This document shows, in pieces, positions 1 through 7,807 of a stretch of DNA of 64,000 nt (its first letter is position 1; every line of letters begins with the position of its first letter). The notes below the pieces were generated by a model. The model saw only the letters and a list, made by a program, of their open reading frames with translations. It was not told where the DNA came from and searched no databases. Position numbers and translations under genes: made by a program. Source of the stretch: Miniphocaeibacter halophilus (GTDB lineage Bacteria > Bacillota > Clostridia > Tissierellales > Peptoniphilaceae); contig NZ_CP066744.1 of the NCBI RefSeq assembly GCF_016458825.1, forward strand, positions 67,001-131,000, in the 5' to 3' direction.

Positions 1-24
1 TTTACTATGTCTACTTTTTATTAA

Positions 25-732
25 TTAGTCTTCAAATGCGTCTTCAACTTTCCATTCTTTCCATACATTACCAACTAATCCAGTACCTGGTTTCAAAGTT
101 TTCTTGCCTGGTTTCCAACCTGAAGGAGTAACTTCTCCACCGCCAGTTTTTCTTACTAATTGGTAAGCTTGAATTTGTCTTAAAGCTTCTGAAACATTTC
201 TTCCTACTGGAGGAGTTAAAACTTCAAATGCTTGAATAATTCCATCTGGATCTATAATAAATCTACCTCTAGTGTCTGTTCCACCTTCTTCGTCATAAAC
301 ACCATACATCTTACCTATAGTTCCACCTTGGTCTGATAACATTGGGAATGGAATATCTTTTCCAACCATTTTTGATAATTCTTGGTCATTCCATACCTTG
401 TGTACAAATGTTGAGTCAACACTCATTGAAAGTACTTGTACATCTAAATCCTTAAATTCATCATTTTTTGCAGCAACTGCTGACACTTCAGTCGCTCAGA
501 CAAAAGTAAAGTCTCCTGGATAGAAACATAATAATACCCATTTTCCTCTATAATCTTCTAAATTTACTTCTGTCATTTCTCCATTATAAAATGCTGGTGC
601 TGTAAATAATGGTGCTGGTTTACCAACTTTAATCATCGCTTGTTCCTCCTTAATATTTTCTTCTACAATTAATTCTTTCTTCTCCTCTACCGGAGCATTT
701 TTCAATGTAGGTCTTCCACAACCTGCTTTCAT
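25..732 (-). CDS. prxU: Selenocysteine-containing peroxiredoxin (PrxU-like)
   Basis: Thioredoxin-fold peroxidase of the AhpC/Prx1 type, reducing peroxides in the cytoplasm. The frame is open over 235 residues except for one TGA at 496-498, codon 79, which falls where the peroxidatic cysteine belongs: PGDFTFV-U-ATEVSAVA, against the family pattern PxxxTxxC. No frameshift is needed to join the two halves, and a hairpin starts right after the TGA, so Sec insertion is the simplest reading. The start at 732 has an AAGGAGG site. There is an N-terminal extension of about 35 residues with Cys5. The usual resolving-Cys motif EVCPxxW is EVTPSGW here, so the classical 2-Cys partner is absent. An automatic annotation would call two fragments. 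Sec-containing peroxiredoxins are known in anaerobic Firmicutes. Confidence 0.92.
473..495 (-). promoter_or_regulatory. Candidate bacterial SECIS hairpin of prxU
   Basis: Directly after the TGA the message can form a 7-bp stem, GCGACTG with CAGTTGC (one G-U pair), closing a 9-nt loop AAGTGTCAG. An alternative inner stem CTGA/TCAG gives the tetraloop AGTG. Bacterial SECIS elements are hairpins inside the reading frame just 3' of the UGA with a G/GU-containing apical loop, which fits. Not tested by a covariance search. Confidence 0.7.
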
Positions 733-779
733 GTTGAAGATACCTCCTTAATCATGACTATTTTATAATGTATGTATTT

Positions 780-794
780 TTGTAACTATTACAA
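780..794. promoter_or_regulatory. Inverted repeat upstream of prxU
   Basis: TTGTAA-CTA-TTACAA is a perfect 6-3-6 inverted repeat about 50 bp upstream of the prxU start. A TATAAA-like -10 (plus-strand tttata) lies just downstream on the minus strand, so a repressor bound here would sit on the promoter. A second repeat, ATTCAAA-tt-TTTGAAT, is at 843-858. The region is very AT-rich, so the operator role is inference. Confidence 0.4.
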
Positions 795-918
795 ATCCAT
801 ACAGATTATATATAACCTATTTAAAGATATTTAAACATATTTATTCAAATTTTTGAATATATTTAAATATTTTCCAATTTATTTAAATATATTATTAATA
901 GTTTTTACTACAGTAACT

Positions 919-964
919 AAAAAGGGCGAAATGTTTTTTGTTATAAAAACATTTCACCCTTTTT
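919..964 (-). terminator. Terminator after the lipoprotein gene
   Basis: A stem of about 18 bp (AAAGGGTGAAATG... with ...CATTTCGCCCTTT, one G-U pair) is followed on the minus strand by a T run. It lies 20 bp past the stop of the gene ending at 985. Confidence 0.85.
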
Positions 965-984
965 CCACTTGATATAGAATTCAT

Positions 985-1800
985 TTATTCATCAATCTTT
1001 ATTTCTTTTTCAAGTAAAATACCCTTGAAAAACTCATATAATACACCATTAATTTCATCATTTTTATATACTTGCAATATTTTTTCAATATTATTCTCTA
1101 TTAAACTAACATAATAGTAGTCGACATCATTGTTAAAACTACTTGTAGATAATCTAACTATAGTGCCATTTTTTTCAAAACTTATAGGTTTAACAAATTT
1201 TACATCTGTATCTAATTTTTCATAATTATTTAATTTTGTAACAATACCATCAAAGTCTTTTTCTCTTTCTTTTGAGAAATCTTCCAGAACTAACTCTCCA
1301 TTTTCAAAATCCACCTCATGTAAAGTAACCTTTAACCCATTTTTAATATCTTCTTTAGTATTTTCCATAGATTTATCATAGAATTCCTGTATTCTATTTA
1401 CTACTTCATTTTCCATATTCAAATAATAATCCTTACTTGTATTATTTTTCTTTTTTTCATTAACTCTTATGTGCATTTTATTATTTGAAATATTATCAAA
1501 GGACAATATAATATCTCCACTATCAAAATTATTTTCTCTTATACATTCACATGAGTCTTCTGCCTTTACTTTTTCTAATTCTTTTATTATATTCTTAAAA
1601 TCCTCTTCTATTCCATCATACTTTACAAGTATAGGTTCGCTATTTTCCTTTGAATTCCAATATTTTATAATTATGTCTTCTTTTCCCTTAACTTCTGTGC
1701 CTTCACTAGTATAGTCATTATTTACAACGGGCTTACTATTACATCCATATAAAACTCCAACAAATACCATTATTAAAAAAATACTAATTATCTTTTTCAT
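985..1800 (-). CDS. Predicted lipoprotein of unknown function
   Basis: 271 residues starting with a signal peptide: MKK, a hydrophobic stretch, then the lipobox VLYGC with Cys20 as the predicted lipid-modified residue. The mature part is highly charged (Lys, Glu, Asp, Asn) with no catalytic motif that I recognise and no further membrane segment, so it should be anchored on the outer face of the membrane. The start has an AGGAGGT site a few bases upstream. It is monocistronic: a terminator follows, and the gene upstream (gldA) ends at its own terminator. I do not recognise the family. Confidence 0.75.
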   Translation of the reverse strand: MKKIISIFLIMVFVGVLYGCNSKPVVNNDYTSEGTEVKGKEDIIIKYWNSKENSEPILVKYDGIEEDFKNIIKELEKVKAEDSCECIRENNFDSGDIILSFDNISNNKMHIRVNEKKKNNTSKDYYLNMENEVVNRIQEFYDKSMENTKEDIKNGLKVTLHEVDFENGELVLEDFSKEREKDFDGIVTKLNNYEKLDTDVKFVKPISFEKNGTIVRLSTSSFNNDVDYYYVSLIENNIEKILQVYKNDEINGVLYEFFKGILLEKEIKIDE

Positions 1801-1955
1801 AAGATTACCTCCTATATAAATAATAACTATTTATTCTGTTTTTCGTGACAAATTGTATTCTATTTTAGATAACAACAATTATTATAATATGCAAATATAA
1901 TATTATTAGGTGGTCTTCATAGATGTAGATATAATGAAAGATAGAATAATTAAAT

Positions 1956-2001
1956 AAAAAATAAATTCATCTAATTTATAAATTAGATGAATTTATTTTT
2001 T
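1956..2001 (-). terminator. Terminator after gldA
   Basis: A long AT-rich perfect stem (AAATTCATCTAATTT with AAATTAGATGAATTT) flanked by A and T runs on both sides, 38 bp past the gldA stop. Confidence 0.8.
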
Positions 2002-2038
2002 TAAAAAGATTTAAAAGACAACATAACATTGTCATTTT

Positions 2039-3130
2039 TTATCTATAATATTTTCCTAGAGAATCAGCTCCCATAATTGCAGCGTAAACATCTTCCGGTT
2101 TTACTTCAAATGGCATATTACCCATTGTGTCCTCTGGTGCACATGCAAGTTTTGCAACTTCCATTATTTTTTCATTATTAACTTCTTTAATATTTAAATC
2201 TTCTAGGGTAGTTGGTAAGCCAAGTTCTTGACATAAGAAAATCAACTCCTCTATTTCTTCAATTGGAGCATTTTCTAAAACCAATTGCACTAATGTACCA
2301 AATGCAACTTTCTCTCCATGATAAAGATTATGGGCTTCTTCTATAACTGTTAAACCGTTATGAATAGCATGAGCAGCTGCAAGTCCACCAGATTCAAATC
2401 CTATTCCACTTAAATAAGTATTAGCTTCTATTATATTTTCAACTGCTTTAGTACATACTTTTTCTTCTACAGATAGATAGGCTTTTACACTATCTTCTAT
2501 TAATGTATTGTAGCAAAGTTCAGCTAGTGCCATTGCTGTCTTTGTAATATGGCCACCAAACATATTTAAAGCACCTGAGTTCTGACATGCTCTTGCTTCA
2601 TAATATGTTGCTAATGCATCACCTATTCCAGCTGCTAAGAGTCTTGCTGGTGCATTTGAAACCACATCACTATCTATTAACACTATATTCGGACTTGAAG
2701 GTAAAAATAAGTATTCTTCAAAAACCCCATCATCTGTATATATAACAGATAAAGAAGAGCAAGGTGCATCTGTAGAGGCTATTGTAGGAACTATAATAAC
2801 AGGTTTTTCTGCATAAAAAGCTACGGCTTTTGCAGTATCATGAGTTTTTCCTCCTCCTATTCCTGCAACAATTTCTCCACCTTTTTCTTCCAATATTCCC
2901 TTTAATCTATTAATTTCATTCTTGCTACATTCACCATTAAAATCTACTATTTCTAAACTTACTTTTTTTTCTTCTAAGTTTTTTTCAATGAAAGGTAAAA
3001 CAATATCTTTTATATTTTTATCAATAATAATAAAAATTCTATTTCCTAGTGTAGAAGCATGATCTACAAATCTTTCCAGTTCGCCTTTACCTTGTATATA
3101 TCTTGTTGGACTACCTATTATCTTTGTCAT
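2039..3130 (-). CDS. gldA: Glycerol dehydrogenase (NAD+, zinc-dependent)
   Basis: 363 residues, normal length for GldA of the iron/zinc alcohol dehydrogenase family, which oxidises glycerol to dihydroxyacetone in the cytoplasm. The nucleotide-binding GGGKTHDTAKA is at 92-102 and VPTIASTDAPCSS at 115-126. The three expected metal ligands are present: Asp171 (GIGDALATYYEARAC), His254 (AAAHAIHNG) and His271 (YHGEKVAFG). The ATG has a modest site (AAAGGAG). It stands alone between a terminator and a 410-bp regulatory region shared with a divergent regulator. No dihydroxyacetone kinase gene is nearby. Confidence 0.93.
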   Translation of the reverse strand: MTKIIGSPTRYIQGKGELERFVDHASTLGNRIFIIIDKNIKDIVLPFIEKNLEEKKVSLEIVDFNGECSKNEINRLKGILEEKGGEIVAGIGGGKTHDTAKAVAFYAEKPVIIVPTIASTDAPCSSLSVIYTDDGVFEEYLFLPSSPNIVLIDSDVVSNAPARLLAAGIGDALATYYEARACQNSGALNMFGGHITKTAMALAELCYNTLIEDSVKAYLSVEEKVCTKAVENIIEANTYLSGIGFESGGLAAAHAIHNGLTVIEEAHNLYHGEKVAFGTLVQLVLENAPIEEIEELIFLCQELGLPTTLEDLNIKEVNNEKIMEVAKLACAPEDTMGNMPFEVKPEDVYAAIMGADSLGKYYR

Positions 3131-3540
3131 TTAATTCTCCTTTAGTTAAACATAGTATACATCTTTTAGTCATTTATAAATTAAACGATAATTATTTATC
3201 ATTCTATAGCATTATTATACAACAAACTTCTACTAGGTTCAATATTTCAAATAATTTGAATAAAATATAATTATTCAATATTTTAGACTAAACCAGCTAA
3301 AGATTTTCATTTTATCTAACTCTTTATAAAGTTTTAATAAACTAATAATTATATAAAATTCTTTCTCTAAGGGAACTTAAATTTTATAATTAACCTATTT
3401 ATTGTCAAAAAAGATTTATATTGTACATTGCTTCTATAAAATTTAAATGCTAAAATTACTGTATAGAAAAACAAATATTTTAATTTATATAAGGTTTTAA
3501 ATAATTTAAAGTAGTTTAAATAAGTCAAAGAGGTATAACT
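3131..3540. other. Intergenic region between gldA and the PRD/Mga-like regulator
   Basis: No gene is visible here. It holds two overlapping palindromes, TTCAAAT-A-ATTTGAA at 3246-3260 and TTGAATAA-7-TTATTCAA at 3256-3278, a sequence shared with the PTS promoter (3323-3360), and a plausible promoter for the regulator, TTGCTT-17-TAAAAT at 3428-3456. The regulator start has an AAAGAGGT site. Binding roles are inferred from symmetry only. Confidence 0.55.
3323..3360 (+). repeat. Element shared with the PTS promoter (copy 1)
   Basis: Two blocks recur at 9441-9477: TTATAAAGTT, and about 10 bp later ACTAAT followed by AATTATATAAAATT. It lies about 70 bp upstream of the regulator's candidate -35. 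It may be the binding site of that regulator; base composition makes chance similarity possible. Confidence 0.4.
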
Positions 3541-5091
3541 ATGGCACTAACTTCCTATAATTTAAAATTGCTAAAATATTTACAGGAAAACAATTCCGTT
3601 CATATAAGCAAAGTTTCTAAACATTTTAGCAAAAATGCTGCAACTATTAGAAAAAATATCTATCATTTGAATAAATATCTTCCTAAAAACAAATATCTAA
3701 CAATAAAAAACGGTTATATTATACATGATCTTAGTTACAATAATGTCAATGATTTTATTAAAGAATTAAATATGAATAATTATTCTTTAAATAAATATGA
3801 GCGTATCTACTATGTAATTACAAAAACATTTTTCTCTGGCAGTATAAATTTAACAAAAGTTTACGATAATTTAGGTCTATCTTTAACAACAAAGAAAAAA
3901 GATACAAAATTTTTAAAAGAATATCTGGAAGAAAAGGAGCTTGAAGTCGAAGTTATATATAAGAAAGGTATCACTATTATAGGTAATGAACTTAAATACA
4001 GAATACTGGTAATCCAAATTTTAATTCCTTTATTTGAGATTGATGAAGATTATAATATATTACCTAGAAAGGCCAATACCCCTTCAGATAATCTAATAGT
4101 TGAATTATTGTTAAACAATTATAAAGATGTAAAAAAATTCAGTCAAATATATTTAACTGAATTTTTAAACAAATATTCTCGTAATTTAACCTATTCTTCT
4201 AAAAAGTTCTTATTGATTTATACTGCTGTTGCAATATTGAGAAAAAGATATAATAAGATCAACACCTTATACAATATACAATTAAGTTCCTTAAATCTAA
4301 ACTATTTTTTAGATAAATATGAAAATGCGGCTTTAAATCAAATTACAACAATGTTGGATTTTTACCCTTCATTAGAATTTCCTATAAATAAATTATTAGA
4401 AACTAAAGTAAATAATTTTTTAGAAAATATACAAAATAATATTAATACTACTTTATATACCAATAATGAAATAAAAAAAGAAATATATAATTATTTATAT
4501 AAGGAAATTGTTTCAAAAACTTATAATTATTCTTTTAAGGATAAATTGGTGAAGGATACTCATTTTAAATTTTTTGTTTTATATAATCTAGTAAAGAAAT
4601 ATTCTTTAGAAATTGAAGAAAGCTTCAATGTAAACTTTGATGATGAACAATATTTAACAATTACCTTAATATTAAAAAAATGGATTAATAAAAATAAAAT
4701 ATTTGGACATAATATAAAAAAAATAATAATAGTTACAAATACTTACTTTGAACGAGTGCAATATTTTATTGAGGCACTTAAAAATAGAGTTGAGGTTGAA
4801 ATAGTAAAAATTTTTGATATTAATGAAGTAAATTTAATTAAAAATATTGATTTTGATTATATTATAACTTTTTCTGATAGAATACATGATATTGTTTCAA
4901 AACTTAATTATAAATCAATAAAAATGGAATATTTCTTCAACGACAATGATATCAATAAATTAATAAGTCTAGGATTTTCTAGAACAAACTTCAAATTTTT
5001 AAAATCTGACTTTTCAAAAAAACTAGAAAATAAATCTGCCAATGAAATTGAAAATATATTATCAAACAAATATGATGAATTTTTTATTTAA
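3541..5091 (+). CDS. PRD/Mga-like transcriptional regulator, probably of the downstream PTS operon
   Basis: 516 residues. The N-terminal 70 or so residues form helix-turn-helix DNA-binding segments (LKLLKYLQENNSVHISKV, then a second at about 25-45). A long, mostly helical middle part of the kind found in PRD/Mga regulators follows, and residues about 395-460 (KKIIIVTNTYFERVQYF, then FDYIITFSD) look like an EIIB-like fold. I see no clear phosphorylatable Cys in that domain. It is Asn/Lys/Ile-rich and strongly diverged, so the family placement is by architecture. It converges on the NagA-lyase-PTS operon across one bidirectional terminator, and its upstream region shares a sequence with the PTS promoter, so control of that operon is the natural inference. 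Confidence 0.7.
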   Translation: MALTSYNLKLLKYLQENNSVHISKVSKHFSKNAATIRKNIYHLNKYLPKNKYLTIKNGYIIHDLSYNNVNDFIKELNMNNYSLNKYERIYYVITKTFFSGSINLTKVYDNLGLSLTTKKKDTKFLKEYLEEKELEVEVIYKKGITIIGNELKYRILVIQILIPLFEIDEDYNILPRKANTPSDNLIVELLLNNYKDVKKFSQIYLTEFLNKYSRNLTYSSKKFLLIYTAVAILRKRYNKINTLYNIQLSSLNLNYFLDKYENAALNQITTMLDFYPSLEFPINKLLETKVNNFLENIQNNINTTLYTNNEIKKEIYNYLYKEIVSKTYNYSFKDKLVKDTHFKFFVLYNLVKKYSLEIEESFNVNFDDEQYLTITLILKKWINKNKIFGHNIKKIIIVTNTYFERVQYFIEALKNRVEVEIVKIFDINEVNLIKNIDFDYIITFSDRIHDIVSKLNYKSIKMEYFFNDNDINKLISLGFSRTNFKFLKSDFSKKLENKSANEIENILSNKYDEFFI

Positions 5092-5098
5092 AATTCTA

Positions 5099-5167
5099 TA
5101 TATGAATAAAATAAAGATGATACTATCTATATTGTTTTAGATACTTCATCTTTATTTTATTCATATA
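5099..5167. terminator. Bidirectional terminator between regulator and nagA-like gene
   Basis: A perfect stem of about 22 bp (TATATGAATAAAATAAAGA with its complement) around a 24-nt loop, between two convergent genes. The A/T-rich arms give a T tract in both directions. Confidence 0.85.
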
Positions 5168-5197
5168 AGATCTTTTATATGTTATAATTATTAACTT

Positions 5198-6376
5198 TTA
5201 ATATTCTATGCCCTTACAATAGCATTTAATTACATTAAAGTTACTATCTAACGCTATAATATCAGCATCTTTTCCTATCTCTATAGATCCTTTTTTATTA
5301 TCAACACCTATATACTTTGCCGGGTTTAAACTAGTAATTTTACTTAAAGATATTAAATCCATATTAGTATGTTTTAACATATTCTTTACAGAATCTTCAT
5401 AACTTACTTCTAAATCTTTTACAGAATCATAATCATCTGGATCAATAAATTCTATCTCACCAGAATCTTTTGTAATTTTTAATTTTCCATTATCTGGTTC
5501 GAATTTTTCTCCTCTAATATAGTGATAGAAGGGCTTTTGTGTTCTAGCTATTCCTTGACAATCTGTAGTTAAATATACTTTATCATCTGACTTTAATCTG
5601 TAAACAAAGTCAAAAGCCTCATGCTTTACAGTCATACCTGTTTGTTTTGCAAACTCACAATATAAATCATCAAAATACAAGGCTGCTCCAACTACACTTA
5701 ATTCCCTATGATGAAATGCCTTCATACCACTAAACATATGAGTTACTCCACCTAATCCATATTGTTTTAATTCTTTTATACAATCAAAGGATGCTCCACT
5801 GTGGCCTATTGAATTTTGTATTTTTCTTTCCTTATTATATTTAATGAGTTCCTTTGCATTATTTAATTCAGGAGCTAGTGTCATAAGTTTTATCATTGAT
5901 TTATCATCTTGCAGATTATAAAATCTCTCCATTAAATTAATATTTGGTTCGATACAATGTTCTTCCTGTTGCAACCCCTTATATTCTTTTGAAATAAAGG
6001 GCCCTTCCATATGGACTCCTAAAAAATCCGCTCCCTTTTTTTGATTAAGATAAACTATATTAGCTGCTTCAATAGATCTACAGGTTTCTTCTATAGAATC
6101 AGCCCCTGTTGTTGCTAAAAAAGAAGTAACGCCACACTTAGGTAGATGTTCTTGCATTTTCCAAATAGATTCCGGAGTTTTTTCCATCCAAAATGAACCA
6201 TTTGCCCAACCATGTATATGAATGTCTATATAACCAGGCATAATTATTAAATTACTATAATCAATAAATTCCGAATCACAAGATTTATCTATACTTATAA
6301 TTTTTCCATCTTTAATTTTTACGTAAGCTTCTACTATTCCATCTAAAGTACAAACTTGTTTTGAATATATTATCAT
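5198..6376 (-). CDS. N-acetylglucosamine-6-phosphate deacetylase-like amidohydrolase
   Basis: 392 residues, the usual NagA length. NagA hydrolyses the N-acetyl group of GlcNAc-6-phosphate in the cytoplasm. Visible motifs: GYIDIHIHG with His53/His55, VHMEGPF with metal-binding Glu124, GHSGAS with His192, THMFSGM with His213 and TTDCQGIA with catalytic Asp272. It is the last gene of a minus-strand operon after the PTS permease and the lyase (47-bp gap). No nagB is in the window. Because the preceding lyase is not a normal part of GlcNAc use, the substrate may be a differently N-substituted amino-sugar phosphate. The start at 6376 has a GAGAGG site. Confidence 0.8.
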   Translation of the reverse strand: MIIYSKQVCTLDGIVEAYVKIKDGKIISIDKSCDSEFIDYSNLIIMPGYIDIHIHGWANGSFWMEKTPESIWKMQEHLPKCGVTSFLATTGADSIEETCRSIEAANIVYLNQKKGADFLGVHMEGPFISKEYKGLQQEEHCIEPNINLMERFYNLQDDKSMIKLMTLAPELNNAKELIKYNKERKIQNSIGHSGASFDCIKELKQYGLGGVTHMFSGMKAFHHRELSVVGAALYFDDLYCEFAKQTGMTVKHEAFDFVYRLKSDDKVYLTTDCQGIARTQKPFYHYIRGEKFEPDNGKLKITKDSGEIEFIDPDDYDSVKDLEVSYEDSVKNMLKHTNMDLISLSKITSLNPAKYIGVDNKKGSIEIGKDADIIALDSNFNVIKCYCKGIEY

Positions 6377-6423
6377 TAAAATACCTCTCTACATCTTAGA
6401 TGAATTAACAATAGATAAGTAAT

Positions 6424-7791
6424 CTACTTTATTTTAGATTTTAATTCCAAGGACTTATCTTTTGCTTTTTTTGCCATGTCCTTTGCAATTTTAGGTCCTT
6501 CCCCTATATAATTTGCTGGATTTGTTAATTCTTCTATCTCTTCTTCTTTAAACATACTTGATATAATTTTATCCTCTTTCAATACAGTTAGATAATCTTT
6601 ACCATCTATCTCGGTCTGCATGGCTTTTTTATACATTAACTCATGAGCATTATCCTTACCTATTTTTTTTGCTACTTCCATCATAATATATTCACTATTA
6701 TCAAGCCCTTTATTTAATTCTGCATTTATTTTCATCTTATCTTTTTTAATATCTATTGTTCGTGTTAGTTCCTCAGCCCTAATTATTATTTCCGCGGCTA
6801 ATTCAACAGCTTCTTCTAATAAACCATCAAATAGCATATAAGAACTACTATCTCCTTCAAACATTCTAACACTAGAATAGTATCCTAAAGATACTATAGA
6901 ATAGAGTTTCTGTGAATTAGCAATAATTCCCTTTGATAATTTAGGGTTTATTTTCTGCGGCATTGTTGAGCTTCCAACAGTTCCTGGTGTGAAACTCTCA
7001 CTTACTTCTCCTATTTCTTCCAGTCCTGTATAATATGTTTCTTCTGCTATTTTGTGAAATGTATTACATAACATAGCTAAGTTATTAATAAATTCTATTT
7101 TATGTATACACATATTTCTTGAAGGAACTTCCATAGAATACATATTTAATTCTTTAGCAACTAAATCCTGTACCCTTCTTCCTAATTCTCCTGTAGCATT
7201 AAAACTTCCTACAGCTCCTCCCATCATAACCTGAAAAATTCTTTTTTCACTTTCCTTTATTCTATTTAAATTGGCAATTAACTCACTTATCCATACAGAT
7301 ACTTTATAGCCATATGTTATTGGAATTGCATGTTTCCCATGAGTTCTTCCTGGCATAACTGTAAATGCATTATTTTCTGCTAAAACAGATAAATTATCAA
7401 GAATATCAGAAATAAACCCCTTTATTATTTCCATAACTTCTTTAAGAATATATAATTGTCCTGTCTGCTGTATATTCTGAGTTGTTACACCATAATGAAC
7501 ATATTTTTCTCCGATATCATTACAAGCTTTAACTAAAACTTTTAAAAATGGTACAAATCCATGCCCTATTTTCTCCTTAATTCTATACATTTCTTCAAAA
7601 TCTATATTTTCAATTTTACAAGAATCCTGTATGTTATTAGCAGCATCTTTAGGTATAAATCCAACTTCACCTTGGGCTTTTGCTAAAGCAGATTCAATTA
7701 TTAACCATGACTCTACTTTAGATTCTTCTGTTAATAATTTTTTAATTCCCCTATCATCAAGTTTACTTTTAGAATCATATAACGCTCTCAT
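6424..7791 (-). CDS. Adenylosuccinate lyase-like enzyme in a PTS operon
   Basis: 455 residues of the fumarase/aspartase superfamily, whose members split a C-N or C-O bond and release fumarate or a related acid. The family regions are present: YVHYGVTTQN (98-106), GRTHGKHAIP with His151, and the signature GSSTMPQKINP (273-283) carrying the catalytic serine loop. Length matches PurB or 3-carboxymuconate cycloisomerase. The signature reads MPQKIN rather than the MPHKRN of most PurB. It sits between a PTS permease (16-bp gap) and a NagA-like gene with no purine genes nearby, so a catabolic role on an imported sugar derivative is more likely than purine synthesis. Substrate unknown. Confidence 0.75.
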   Translation of the reverse strand: MRALYDSKSKLDDRGIKKLLTEESKVESWLIIESALAKAQGEVGFIPKDAANNIQDSCKIENIDFEEMYRIKEKIGHGFVPFLKVLVKACNDIGEKYVHYGVTTQNIQQTGQLYILKEVMEIIKGFISDILDNLSVLAENNAFTVMPGRTHGKHAIPITYGYKVSVWISELIANLNRIKESEKRIFQVMMGGAVGSFNATGELGRRVQDLVAKELNMYSMEVPSRNMCIHKIEFINNLAMLCNTFHKIAEETYYTGLEEIGEVSESFTPGTVGSSTMPQKINPKLSKGIIANSQKLYSIVSLGYYSSVRMFEGDSSSYMLFDGLLEEAVELAAEIIIRAEELTRTIDIKKDKMKINAELNKGLDNSEYIMMEVAKKIGKDNAHELMYKKAMQTEIDGKDYLTVLKEDKIISSMFKEEEIEELTNPANYIGEGPKIAKDMAKKAKDKSLELKSKIK

Positions 7792-7807
7792 ATATACTCC
7801 TTGTAGT

